Assembly: GCA_016946835.1 (NCBI GenBank)
Contig: JACVTC010000176.1
Location: 117,501-181,500, forward strand
DNA from: Neocallimastix lanati (nom. inval.)
Lineage: Eukaryota; Neocallimastigomycota; Neocallimastigomycetes; Neocallimastigales; Neocallimastigaceae
Length of the DNA stretch: 64,000 nucleotides
Direction: 5' to 3'
Shown here: positions 20,554 through 32,251 of the stretch, in pieces
How positions within the stretch are numbered: position 1 is the stretch's first letter
Layout: the number at the start of each line of letters is the position of its first letter
Position numbers and translations under genes: made by a program
Notes under the pieces: model-generated
The model's input: the letters and a program-made list of their open reading frames with translations, nothing else
Told to the model about the DNA's origin: nothing
Databases searched by the model: none

Positions 20554-21322
20554 TGTAAAGAGTTCTATCAGAAACAGATTACAAATAACAAATTTTAACA
20601 CCAAAATAAAAAAGAACACGTAATAAAAATTCGTTTTTTTAAATAAAATAATCTTTATTAATTAAAAAAATTAAATCTCTTTTTTGTTATTAACTATCAT
20701 AAAGTCAATAACTAATACATCGATTTAATTATAGAAATTTACATGTATTTATATTTTTTCATTATTACATTATAATATATTATTTCTATCTATTTTACAT
20801 ATATTACTATTTATTTATAAACAAAATATTTATTAATAATTTTATTAAATAATAATTAACTAAACTAAACAATAATTAATTCAATAAACTTTCAACTTAT
20901 TTACAATAATAATTAAATTCAATAACAACTCATTTATTATATATTTATTATATAAATATTATTAATACTAATGTTTATATATTTACAATTCAAAACTATT
21001 TTTATAAACTATTTAAACTAATTTTAACTATTTAAAACTATTCCGAAATTAATTTTAAAGTATTTTAAACTAACTAAACTAAATTAACTAAGTTAAATAG
21101 AATAACTATTTTAAATAAACAAAACTAAATTTACTAACTTAAATAAATTATTTAGATTAAAGTTATTATCCAAAATTATTTAAATAATAATTTTTCCTTT
21201 ATGAAAAGTTTACATAAATTTATAATTAATTTTCATATACGTAAATCATAAATTTATGTAATTTTATTACATTAATTAATTATTACATAATTAATTATTA
21301 AAGATTTTATTAAATCTTTACA
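20554..21322. repeat. Solo LTR 'LTR7' at the deletion in element 4
   Basis: Starts TGTAAAGA and ends TCTTTACA, like LTR3. The flanks are CTATC on the left and CTATG on the right, so the 5-bp duplication is imperfect, and the coding sequence on either side does not join (gag versus RNase H). This fits recombination between LTRs of two separate insertions with loss of the intervening DNA. Confidence 0.75.
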
Positions 21323-23318
21323 CTATGCTTTTTCAATCTTGAAAAAGAGATTAACCAGCTCTCCTATCCTATTACATCCTGATACTACTAAACCTTTCAT
21401 AGTAGAATGTGATGCCAGTAGTTTTGCCATTGGTGCAGTTCTTTCTCAATATGATAATGAAAACCGATTACATCCTGTAGCTTATTTTTCTAGAAGTCTT
21501 AACAACGCTGAGTTAAATTATTCTATCACCGATAAGGAACTTCTAGCTATTAAGGATGCTTTCTCTACCTGGCGTCATCTCTTATTGGGTGCTAAGTTCA
21601 AAATCAAAGTCTTCACGGACCATAAGAATCTTCTATACACTCTTGGAGGAAAGATAGGTAATCAAAGACAACATCGTTGGCATCTATTCTTCCAGGAGTA
21701 CGACTTTGAACTCAGCTATCGCCAAGGATGCAAATATGGTAATCCTGACTCACTATCACGTAGACCCGATTATGAAAGTGAAGATATTGAAGATACCCCT
21801 GAATTTATTTTAGATAGCAAAAATATTAAATAAATAACTTGCTTAATTAGCATTGCTAGTGACTTTCTCAATTCTATAATTGAAAACTTAAAGGATGATA
21901 AACTCGCAGATGACCTTCGTATCTACTTCTCTCCCAATAACATATCTCAAAATTACCCTTATAAACCTTTCAGGAAAAAGAATAAGTTTAAGATTGAAAA
22001 TAACTTAATATTATATAATAACTTGATTTATATTCCTGAAAAGCTTCGTTTAGACATCCTCACTCGCTACCATAACAAACCTGCTGCTGGACATTTGGGT
22101 GTAAGAAGAACTTTGGAATTGATCTCCCGTAATTTCTGGTGGCCAAAAATGGAAGAAGATGTTAAAAGTTTCATTCAATCATGTGAAACTTGTATGAGAA
22201 ATAAGAAGTCCAGACACCGTCAATATGGGTTACCACAACCACTCGAAATCCCTGAACGACCCTGGAAATCGATTGAGATTGATTTTCTTTGTAACCTTCC
22301 CCCATCTAAAGGTTACACTGTTATCATGGTAGTAGTTGATCGTTTTTCGAAAATGATACACCTCATGCCCTTTAAAGACATTCCTAATTCCTCTCAGTCA
22401 GCTAAAGCTTTTATTAACAATATCTATAGGCTTCATGGTTTGCCTTATGATATTATCACTGATAGAGGAACTCAATTTACTAGCTCCCTTTGGCAAGAGT
22501 TCTTACGTTTATTAGGAATAAAGTCTAAGATCGCAACTACTGACCACCATCAAACAGTCGGACAAGTCGAACGCTGTAACTCATATATTGAACAGTACCT
22601 CCACTGTTTCTCAAGATCTTTTTATCATGATGATTGGATTGACTTCTTACCCCTCTCCGAATTTGCCTACAATAATTCTGTTCATCCTTCCACTAATGAA
22701 TCACTATTTTTCATCAATTATGGTTTTCACCCATATATGGATGAGTATTCACTACTTCCAATTTCCAACATTAACCATAAAACAATTCAGAAAGTAGCCG
22801 AAGGATTCAATCACATTAAAGAGGTCCTTCTCCGGTCCCAAGAATTATATAAGCGCGCTGCCGACAAGAAGAGAATGAACGCTCCCTCTTATGAAATTGA
22901 TGATCTTGTTTGGATCCAAGCTCCTCCTTCTTTGAACCTCGAATCCAGTTCAAAACTCGCACCTTGCAAATATGGTCCTTATAAGATTACCAATGTGCTT
23001 CATAATAATAATTATGAAATTGACTTAAAAAATTCTCCATTCCCAAAACACCATAATGTATTCCATGTTTCAGAATTAGAACCTTTTATCCCTGTACCTG
23101 AGAAGTTTGAAAATAGATCAAGAGATCCCGAATCTATTAAAGATATAATTGAAATTGCAGATTTCAGTACTAATTATAAGAAAAAACAATACGAGTATAA
23201 AGTACGTTATAAATATCGTACTTCTTATAATTGGGTACCTTCTTCTGAAGTTGAAGACAATCTAAGAAATCAAAAAATATTCCTTAAATATATTCAAAAT
23301 AACAGAAGACCCATATAA
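21323..23318 (+). pseudogene. Pol fragment of element 4 (RNase H-integrase-chromodomain-like)
   Basis: Starts in RNase H (contexts V-E-C-D-A-S, E-L-L-A-I and F-T-D-H-K-N). An in-frame TAA at 21831-21833 interrupts it, and the same frame then continues through an HHCC finger (H-N-K-P-A-A-G-H ... C-E-T-C) and integrase with I-D-F-L-C, T-D-R-G-T-Q-F and G-Q-V-E-R-C. The C-terminal 60 residues (Y-E-Y-K-V-R-Y-K-Y-R-T, Y-N-W-V-P) resemble a chromodomain. It is closely related to element 3 but shows a different, more C-rich codon use. Confidence 0.9.
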
Positions 23319-23825
23319 TTTTTAAATAATTATCTTAATATTTATATTATATATATCAATAATTATTTTTCTTTATATTTCAAATATTATATTTTAATTA
23401 TTTTATTAATTTTATTAATAATTTGATATTAATTATTTATTTTTTTAATTTTTTTTTTATTTTATTTTTATTAATTTTCATATAAAATATTTTATAATGA
23501 ATTTTTATAATTTTCCTTTAATAATTTTATTATTAAAATTTTTATTAATAATTATTAATAATTTATTATATAAATTTGATTTCCAAAATGTAAAAATTTT
23601 AACTTTTAAATTTTTTTTTTATTTTCTACTATATATTATTTTAAATTATTATTTATTTATATTTTATACTTTATTTATATTTTTACTTTAATTATTTAAC
23701 TTTCTTTAACTTCAAATATTTCTGATATTTTCACATGGCCAATTGAACTTTCGTTCAAGTGAAATTTCAAAAATAACTTTATTTCCTTGAATTTCGTCTG
23801 GAATACGAATTCTTGGGGAGGACAT
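23319..23825 (+). other. 3' untranslated region of element 4
   Basis: AT-rich, with no gene. It ends in a polypurine tract GGGGAGGACAT next to the 3' LTR. Confidence 0.7.
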
Positions 23826-24344
23826 TGTAAAGGATATAACTCGATGAGCTATATAAGCCTCATTACCATAACAAATTAATCATTATTTAGTATGATCATA
23901 CACCTCAAAATCCTTTTACAATATAAATATATATTATTTATTATTATTAAATAATAATAATAATAATAAAATTGTTGAATATAATTTATACTTTTTAAAG
24001 TATAATTAATTGTTTATTTTTTATTTATTATTATCTAACTTTTTAAACTATTGTTTATTATTTTATTTATTTATTATATAACTTTTTAATTGTTTATTTT
24101 TTATGTATAAAAGAATAGTGAATTAAATGTTTTAAATAATCTTCGTAAGAATATTAATATTTTAATAATCTGATAACTTCATTCATTAAAAAATATTATT
24201 AAATAAAATCAAATAAAATAATAAAATAAAAATATAATAAAATACTATAATAATACTGATAAAATAAAATTTAATTATCATAAGGAAGTTTTTAGTTTAT
24301 AGCATTCCAACCAAGTTATATCAAAACCAAATATAATCTTAACA
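23826..24344 (+). repeat. 3' LTR of element 4
   Basis: 519-bp copy of 19368-19893 with a shorter AAT run and several substitutions. Confidence 0.9.
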
Positions 24345-24398
24345 TACCACTTTTAGGACAATTTCTAAATTAAGGTAATTATTGCATTTTATCTGAGA

Positions 24399-24967
24399 TG
24401 AAACAGATTGAAAATAAAGTTAATTTAGTAATTTCTTACTAAAAGTCTTTATTCTCATGTTCAAATATAACTAGATATACTAGTTAATAAAAAAAAAGAT
24501 AAAAGTAATTTTAATTTTATTTTAATATTTTATTAAGTAACTTAAAATAATTAAATCAATTAGTTATTCATTTATTAATACATTTTGTTTTATTAAAATT
24601 ATAATTTATTAAAAATAATCATTTTAAAATATTATTATTAATATTATCTAATTTTTATAATGGCTAATTAGGAACAATTTTTAAAACTATTAATTTTTAT
24701 TTCTATTTATATTAATTTTTATATTTATACTCTGTTTGTAAATAATAAATTAACTATTAATAATAAACAATTAAATAAACAATTATTGTTTATTTTATAT
24801 TATTTTAATCTAATTATTATTAATTGTGTATTATTTAAATATTTAATATTTTTATAATTTAAATGTTTATAATCTAAAAATTAATTACTTTATTATAATT
24901 TAATTATTTATTATTTTTAAATTCCGTTTTATAATTATTTTTAATTTTTAATTTTCATTCTTTATCA
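24399..24967. repeat. Probable solo LTR 'LTR9'
   Basis: Starts TGAAACAG and ends TTTATCA. Left flank is GAGA (24395-24398); right flank is GAG, the rest being split by element 5. The inverted termini are only three bases, so the call rests mainly on the flanks and position. Confidence 0.55.
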
Positions 24968-24970
24968 GAG

Positions 24971-25428
24971 TGGTACGTGTTATTGTACCTTGGGCTTTTT
25001 TGACACTACTCTAGTTAAGATAAATTATTCTAAATTGAATAAACACATAAATTAATAACTTTTATTTATTTATTATTTAAAATATTTTTTTTTATTATTT
25101 TATTAATATTTTTTTTATTTATTATATTACTTAATTATACATTATTTTAATTACTACATTTTTATTATAATCTAACTAACTATATATTTTTATTTCTTAT
25201 TATATCTCTATTTTACAACTACATTTTTATATCTTTTTCCTTTCATATTCTTTTCTTTCTGATCTCTCTCTCTTTATAATTATTTTCTTATTTACATCTT
25301 TTTATATTCTTTTTTATCTAATTTAAGGTTATAATTGTTTATTTTTTTTAAAAATTTAAATATTTAATCTTATAACTTTATTTTCAAATTTATTGCTTAT
25401 TTCATAGTTATCAGGGCGTCCCATACCA
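24971..25428 (-). repeat. 3' LTR of element 5
   Basis: Ends TGGTACGTG and CCATACCA on the plus strand. The first 90 bases differ from the other LTR at about 15 places, while the remaining 360 are almost identical. Confidence 0.88.
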
Positions 25429-25639
25429 TGCCTTCCCCCCTAAATTTAGACTTCATCCTTTGAAGTCTCAATTTACTTAAATATGGGTCTTTTTCTTCTT
25501 TCTAATTTTATAATTAGGTTCTAAAGTTTTAGTATCCTTTCTATTATTACAAGTTTTACTCAAAATTTCCTTTAGAACAATAATTTTAATACTCTTTGCT
25601 TTATTTTTATTAAGAATTATATTATTATGTTTCTTAGAA

Positions 25640-26314
25640 TTAATTTTTGTTTTTTTTTATTCTTGACTTAATCAAAGTTAAATTAGTATTTTCTTCTTTT
25701 ATTTCTTTATTAACAGGTTTAATCTTCATCACTATTAATTTTTCTTTCTTAACATTATCGCCTTTCTTTTCTTCTTCTCCACAAACTCTTTGTAGACTCT
25801 CATTTCTATGACTTGGTTCTTGTTCCTTAATTTCGTTATCGCCCTGTATATCAGATGTTCTTTTATCAGCTATACTTATTTTATTTTCGACTTCTTTCAT
25901 ATCAATAATATTTTCTTTTCTTTTATTATTATTAACATTATCTTCCGAATTATAATAACTTCTGAATCTTTTAAGTAGGTTAAAATTACTATTATTTCTA
26001 TTAATTATAATTTGTTCCTCTTGTATGGAGATTTTATTTTTGGTTTGTATCTTATTGAATTTTAAGTATTTTTCTAATCTTCCAACATCTCTACAATTCC
26101 CAACATAATAAATTTTAAAAATATTATTATTATTTCGGATTACAGATTTCGAATATTTAGGAGGTTTTATTTCTGATATATAATTTTTATACAAATTAAT
26201 AGTTATAATATCATTAGATAAATTTTCAAATTCTTTTATAATGGTTTTATTGAAGTCGTTACACTTTTTGCACACTTGATTTAATTTCTTATTTAAATAC
26301 TCAGATAATTCCAT
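25640..26314 (-). CDS. Unknown 224-aa Lys-rich protein of element 5
   Basis: I do not recognise this protein. It is the only clear open frame inside element 5. The N-terminal 55 residues are predicted helical with a C-K-K-C pair near residue 16. A central segment (residues 70-90) contains a Y-V-G-N-C-R-D-V-G motif. The rest is charged and Asn/Lys-rich, ending in many K and I residues. It has no zinc knuckle, no protease motif and no evident likeness to the Gags in this window. It could be a diverged Gag-like packaging protein or a captured host fragment. An intact 675-base frame in such AT-rich DNA suggests it was translated recently. Confidence 0.6.
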   Translation of the reverse strand: MELSEYLNKKLNQVCKKCNDFNKTIIKEFENLSNDIITINLYKNYISEIKPPKYSKSVIRNNNNIFKIYYVGNCRDVGRLEKYLKFNKIQTKNKISIQEEQIIINRNNSNFNLLKRFRSYYNSEDNVNNNKRKENIIDMKEVENKISIADKRTSDIQGDNEIKEQEPSHRNESLQRVCGEEEKKGDNVKKEKLIVMKIKPVNKEIKEENTNLTLIKSRIKKNKN

Positions 26315-26639
26315 TTTGATTATTCATTCAAATTTTTATTCACTTGTAATTAGTTATATTTTTAGTTAGTAATTTTTAATAATGATATATAATTTTATAA
26401 TGTCTTGTAATTATTTAATTATTATAAATTTAATATAATAAATATATATAAATACTAATCAAGTAATTCTATTATTAATATAATTTAATTCCTATTATAA
26501 TTGATTAAATATTATTATTTAGTTTTATTTTTTTTTTTTATTTACTAATTTTTTTTTTTTTTTGTTATTTTTATATATATATACATATCCACCGAATTAT
26601 AGTATTTTATTTTATATAATATTTGTATATAATTTTATA

Positions 26640-27045
26640 TTTGAATATAATTTGAAAAATTCCTTTCTAATCAATATATAATTTTATTATAATCTATTAA
26701 TTATTATTAGCTTATCTCATCTCTATAAGCCTATAATATAGTAATTATACCTAAAATTTATATTCTCTTAAAATTTTATTTATTTTATTTTATACCTTTC
26801 CTATTAAATATATATAATTAATTATTATTATTATTATTATTTCCTATATAAATTTAATACTAAAATATTATTTGAATAATTTCTTTTTAATCAATATACA
26901 ATTTTATTATAATCTAATATTTATTATAGCTTATACTCCCTATAAGCCTATAATATAATAATTATACCTAAAATTTATATTCTCTTAAAATTTTATTTAT
27001 TCAATAATATTTCTTTACTATTAAATCTATATAACTAATTATTAT
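26640..27045. repeat. Direct repeat in the element 5 leader
   Basis: About 170 bp around 26640-26810 is repeated with small differences at about 26870-27040; both contain CTATAAGCCTATAATAT and ATTATACCTAAAATTTATAT. A shorter pair (AATTATGAT...TATATCTATCTAT) follows at 27120 and 27181. Confidence 0.75.
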
Positions 27046-27086
27046 TATTATTTATATATTTTTTTAAGTATTAATGAATACCAACA

Positions 27087-27124
<38 letters not shown>

Positions 27125-27263
27125 ATGATAATTATATCTATCTATATATTTTTTTTATTATAATTTTTTTTTTTTTTTTTAATTATGATATTTATATCTA
27201 TCTATCTATATATATATTTTTTTTATTCAATTTATTTTCAATTTATCCTAACGTGTCAACGCG

Positions 27264-27277
27264 CGGATTCTCCACCA
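27264..27277 (-). other. Primer-binding site of element 5
   Basis: Minus strand TGGTGGAGAATCCG, four bases from the 5' LTR. The first 14 bases are identical to the element 1 site. Confidence 0.75.
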
Positions 27278-27281
27278 TTTT

Positions 27282-27739
27282 TGGTACGTGCTTGTACCTT
27301 GAGCTTATTGACACTTCACTTGTTAAAATAAATTATTCTAGATTGAATGAACACTTAAATTTTTAACTTTTATTTATTTATTATTTAAAATATTTTTTTT
27401 TTTTATTATTTTATTAATATTTTTTTTTATTTATTATATTACTTAATTATACATTATTTTAATTACTACATTTTTATTATAATCTAACTAACTATATATT
27501 TTTATTTCTTATTATATCTCTATTCTACAACTACATTTTTATATCTTTTTCCTTTCATATTCTTTTCTTTCTGATCTCTCTCTCTTTATAATTATTTTCT
27601 TATTTACATCTTTTTATATTCTTTTTTATCTAATTTAAGGTTATAATTGTTTATTTTTTTAAAAATTTAAATATTTAATCTTATAACTTTATTTTCAAAT
27701 TTATTGCTTATTTCATAGTTATCAGGGCGTCCCGTACCA
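27282..27739 (-). repeat. 5' LTR of element 5
   Basis: 458 bp, ends TGGTACGTG and CCGTACCA on the plus strand. Its right flank is AGAG. Confidence 0.88.
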
Positions 27740-27743
27740 AGAG

Positions 27744-28359
27744 TGGTAGACTCGGGGTGATTCTTATTGATTTAAAATCAAGCAGGGGGGGACGGGTATT
27801 ACCCTGCTTTGATTTTAACAAAGAAAAATTTTTTTTTATTAAAAAGTATTTATTATTTATTAATATAGAATTTTATTTTATATTAATAAGTAATAATTTT
27901 TAATAATAATTTAATAATAAATTTAATTAATAATCTTAATAATTTTATAATAATATTTAATAGTTATAATAAATAAATTTTTATAATAATATTTAATAAT
28001 TTTAATAATTTTATAATATTAATAGTTTATAGTAATTTTTATAATAATATTTAATTAATAATTTTAATAATTTTATAATAATTTTTATAATAATATTTAA
28101 TTAATAGTTTTAATAATTTAGTATCTTAAAAGTATAATTTTAATATTTACAATTGTATTTTAATATATACATATATTTAATAATATAACAAGAAAGTAAT
28201 TAATTAAAATTTATTTACATTATTTACAAGTTAAAATTAATTTATATCAAAATAAATTAAATTTTATTATTAAGTTTAGGTTTTCAAGAATATAGGAAAG
28301 TACAATTTAGTAAAGAATTATTAATAATAAAATAAAGGTTATTAATTCATTCTTTACCA
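27744..28359. repeat. Probable solo LTR 'LTR6'
   Basis: Starts TGGTAGA and ends TTTACCA. Left flank is AGAG (27740-27743). The right flank reads AGA, then LTR5 with its duplication, then G, which also gives AGAG once LTR5 is removed. It contains an unusually GC-rich hairpin near its left end. Confidence 0.6.
27774..27816. promoter_or_regulatory. Strong hairpin inside LTR6
   Basis: AAAATCAAGCAGGG pairs with CCCTGCTTTGATTTT (14 pairs with one bulged base) around a G-rich 14-base loop. This is a sharp contrast with the surrounding A/T-only DNA. Function unknown. Confidence 0.7.
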
Positions 28360-28362
28360 AGA

Positions 28363-29321
28363 TGTAAGAATCTATAATTATTTTTAAATAAAATAATTAT
28401 ATTTTCTTAGTTAAAGTTATAATTATAATTTTATTTAATTATATAATATTTATTCATTTAAATATTATTAATAATTTATTTAACCCATATTAAATATTCA
28501 TTAATTTAATACAACAAAATTTATTTAATTAATTATTATTTATACATTTATTAATAATTATAGTTTATTTAATTATACATTTAATTATTAAATTTATTAG
28601 TTTTAGTTTATTTATTTAATTAAATTGTAAACAAATGTATTATGTATTCTAATATGTATTTTAATAATGTATTCTGTATTTTGTTTATTAATATCATTAT
28701 GTTATTTTCCTTATTTGTAAATTTATAATTTTATGATCGAAATATCTTTTATTATTTTATTCTTTTATTTTCGATCAATTACATTAGATTAACGAATCGG
28801 TTAATTAGGGTTTTTCCCAATTACTTCTTAAAAGTAATTGATTTTACCTAATTGATACGATGATCGATATGGATAGAATATCGATCAAAAATATTATCTA
28901 GGTTTTTCTCTCTAATCTTTTCCTAGATAAGAGATTTGTTAAGATTAGAAAACATTTTTTAATTTAACCTTATTTTTCAAAAAAGTATAAATAAGGCTCT
29001 TGAATTCTCTTTGAGAAATCAAGAGTTATTATTATAACAATTATAATATAGTAATAACATTAATAAATATTTTATATTTCTATTTTAATAAAATAAGTTT
29101 TAATAAAACAAATTTAAAAATAAAACAAAATATAATAATCCTTTCTCTTGACAATTCTGTGTTATTAGTTTATTATAATTAGTTATAATAAACTCTTTCC
29201 TATAGAAGATAAGTATATTTATCTTTTTTGCTCTCTCAATTTAATAATAATTATTATTTAATTATTATTAAGTTGTAGTTAATAATTTAATTATAATTAA
29301 TTTTATAATTAAATTATTACA
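28363..29321. repeat. Solo LTR 'LTR5' (959 bp)
   Basis: Starts TGTAAGAAT and ends AATTATTACA. A perfect 5-bp duplication CAAGA lies at 28358-28362 and 29322-29326. The interior resembles LTR3: a GGTTTTTC(T/C)C segment followed by a shared AATCAAGAGTTATTATTATAA block. Confidence 0.85.
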
Positions 29322-29328
29322 CAAGAGA

Positions 29329-30068
29329 TGATAAGAAATTATTAATAACTTACTTTAGTTTATTAATAACTCTTTATCAAATTTTATAAATTTTAAGATA
29401 ATTAAAATATATTTTATTATAAAACTTTTTAAAATTGATTTATTAGAAACAATGAAGTTATTTTAATACATAAATTTTATTTAATTTTTAAATATTAATT
29501 TTTATTAAATTTTAAATTTATAATATTAAATAAATACTTTTAAATTTAAATATGATAAAATAAGTATTTATTGAACAAGTTTTGATAAACAAAAATGTTA
29601 ACAAAAATGTTGTTCTTTTAAATAAGAATTATTACATGTTTTTATAATTTTCGTTAAGATTAAACTATATAATTAACTATCTAATTTAATTACTATTTAT
29701 ATCTTTTAGAAATATTAAAAAAAGAAAAAGTATTACTATTTTAATTCTATTTAAAGTCTTATTTTCTATTTTTAAAAAAAAGAATTAGTTTTAAGTCTTT
29801 AAAATAAAATAACTATTTACTAATTATATCAAATAATAACAAATATTTATGTAATAAAATATATTTTACATAATAAAATTATTTAAATTTAATTTCTATA
29901 TTAATTATTTAAATTTACATTGTTCTTTTATTAATCTTAAAATTTTATTTAAAAATACTAACTTTTTATAATAATTATTTATAATTTTATAGTTTAGTAA
30001 ATTATTATTATAAATTATTAATTTTAGTTTATTAATTAATTTTAAATTATAAATTTCATCTTTTATCA
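29329..30068. repeat. Solo LTR 'LTR4' (740 bp)
   Basis: Starts TGATAAGA and ends TCTTTTATCA. A perfect 4-bp duplication GAGA lies at 29325-29328 and 30069-30072. It is nearly identical to the truncated copy at 17484-18174. Confidence 0.85.
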
Positions 30069-31515
30069 GAGAATGGTACAGAATTGAAGATTATTAAAAA
30101 AAAATAATATATTCTAATAATTAAAAATTTAATTTTTCACTAACAAAATAAATATTATTTTAACTATTCTAATATAAATAACCTAAATAAATATTTTAAT
30201 AAAATTTATCTCTAAATTAAAACTAAATTACCAAAACAAACTAAATATTTAAACTAACCAAAATTATTTTTATCTTTAACTATAATAAAACACAAAAACA
30301 AAACTAATCAATTTAACTAGAGAACAATTTAATTTTATATAATTATTTATTTAATTATTTATTAATACTAATACTAAATATTTACTATTTCATTCTCGAA
30401 AAATTAAAAGAAAAATATAAAAATAAAGTTGAAAGAGGAGGAAGAACTAAAGTATTGTTTTACTTTGTTCTTTTTATATCATTAAAACATTTATTTGATT
30501 GGAGTAAAAATAAAAATAAAAATATAAAATATAATAAAAATATAATAACAAAAATATAATAATTTTATAATAATAAAATATAATAAAATATAATTTTAAT
30601 ATAATATTTAATATAAGATAATAATAAAAATATAATAAAGTATAATAAAAATTTTATAATAAAAATATAAAATAATAATAAATATAATTTTAATTATTTA
30701 TAATAAAATATCTAATTGTTTACTATTACAATATTAAATAAATACAATTAATACATTATTTTAAATAATTTAATTATTTATGCATTATTTAATTTCCTTA
30801 TTATATATTTTAATACTTTAGTATTTATTCTTATTTATTTATTAATTAATCTTAATAGTTTTGTCAAAGTTTTTAGATAATTTGGTCTTAACGATTAGGT
30901 CAAGATGCCAAATTATAGTAATTAATTAATAACTTAATTTTACTCTTATTTAAAACATATTGTTATTAGTAAATTTTATAATTAAGTTTTTATTTAAAAT
31001 ATAAATTTTATTTAATCTTAATAATATTTTATTACATTATTATTTTATATAATTATTACTATAATTTAAATTACAATAATCCTACAAAGGATTAATCAAA
31101 GAATTTAAACATGTATTTATATAAAATAATTAATTATTAAAATATTAATTATTAATATGAATATGTAAATAATATTAATGTAAGTTTGATATTGATAATA
31201 TAAAGTTAGATAATAATATAAATATTTAATATAAATAAAATATAAGAATCAAATATTGCTAAATATTATATTTTATAATTAAAATATAATATGTAGAAAT
31301 TAATTTAATGACAATCACGTGTTTACATTATTTAATATATATTAAATTCAATATGTTAATAATATTTAGTAATTAGTTGGCCTAGACTAATTCCTAAATA
31401 TTTTAATAATAATTATTATATTATTAATTATTAATATTGAAATTCAAATAACTGAATTATTGAAATTGAAATTGAAATTGAATTAAATGGAAATTCAGTT
31501 ATTATCTTAACAAGT
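30069..31515. other. AT-rich region with unresolved LTR relics
   Basis: No gene seen. A sequence starting TGGTACAG at 30074 looks like another LTR start and contains AATAATATATTCTAATAA, as LTR1 does, but I could not find its other end. At about 30880-30920 there is a copy of the GGTCAAGATG junction motif. Confidence 0.5.
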
Positions 31516-32251
31516 TGTTGAAATTATAACTGAATTGAAATCTCAATTTCAGTTATTTACATTTCAATAGTTAACAAATATTATTTATTTAATTATAAAT
31601 AATATATATATTTAAATAATTAATAATTAATATAAATTCTTATTTAATATTTAAGGAATTATCTTAGGCCTAATAATTCTGAGAATATTAGTGAATAAGA
31701 TTTATATTAATAATTTCAATTATCTACATATGACGTCACATGTATTTATTTATATTATGTTTATATATATGTTTACATCATATATATTAACTACTATTTT
31801 TAATTATTCAAATTAATTATATAATTATAAATTAAATTTATTTAGTTATATTAAATATTTTAAACATATCGATATTGTTATTATCTTAATATTTTATTAA
31901 TATTCATATTACTATATTATTAATATCTTATAATTAAATATTATTATTATGTAACTTACAAAGTATAAAAGAAAGATGTAAAAATCTATCTTTTACGTTC
32001 TTTGTAAGGTTATTGTACTTACAATAATTATATACTAATAATTCAATAAATAAATATTTTCATAAATCCTTCAAAGAAATTATTATTTAAAATATTCTTA
32101 GATATTAAGTATTTAAATAACTTAACTATTTATCTTATATTATTTTTATATTATTATTAATTAATTATTGTTGGATTATTAATATATAATTCAACATATT
32201 AACCTAGTAACGTTATTAATCATAAAACTATTTTATATCTTAATTTTAACA
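31516..32251 (+). repeat. 5' LTR of element 3
   Basis: TGTTGAAATT...AATTTTAACA. It includes a TATA box at 31964 and the predicted RNA start at 32004. Confidence 0.92.
31964..32016 (+). promoter_or_regulatory. TATA box and predicted RNA start of element 3
   Basis: TATAAAA at 31964-31970. GTAAGGTTATTGT begins 40 bases later (32004-32016) and is the exact complement of the 13 bases spanning the LTR edge at 32249-32261. Confidence 0.65.

Larger units (their letters stand above)
19368..24344 (+). mobile_element. Ty3/gypsy element 4, degraded
   Basis: LTRs 19368-19893 and 23826-24344 with target duplication TACC (19364-19367; 24345-24348). The LTRs differ at several substitutions and in the length of an AAT run, so it is older than elements 2 and 3. 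Gag is broken by a frameshift and cut short at 20553. A solo LTR (20554-21322) sits there, and pol resumes only in RNase H at 21323. About 3 kb relative to element 3 is missing. A polypurine tract GGGGAGGACAT precedes the 3' LTR. Confidence 0.9.
24971..27739 (-). mobile_element. Non-autonomous LTR element 5
   Basis: Two 458-bp LTRs (24971-25428 and 27282-27739) with TGGTACG...TACCA ends flank a 1.85-kb interior. The duplication is AGAG (24967-24970; 27740-27743). On the minus strand a tRNA-type primer site with TGGTGGAGAATCCG lies four bases after the right LTR, and a clean polypurine tract AGGGGGGAAGGCA (25429-25441) abuts the left LTR. There is no protease, RT or integrase; the only substantial frame is at 25640-26314. 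LTR termini and primer site match element 1, so element 1 relatives probably mobilise it. Confidence 0.88.

Noticed and set aside
27744-27790. tRNA-Leu(UAA)-like segment (GGTAGAC, TTTAAAA loop)
   Set aside because: A D-loop-like GGTAGAC and an anticodon-like hairpin are present, but there is no acceptor or T arm; the G-rich hairpin takes up the downstream bases.
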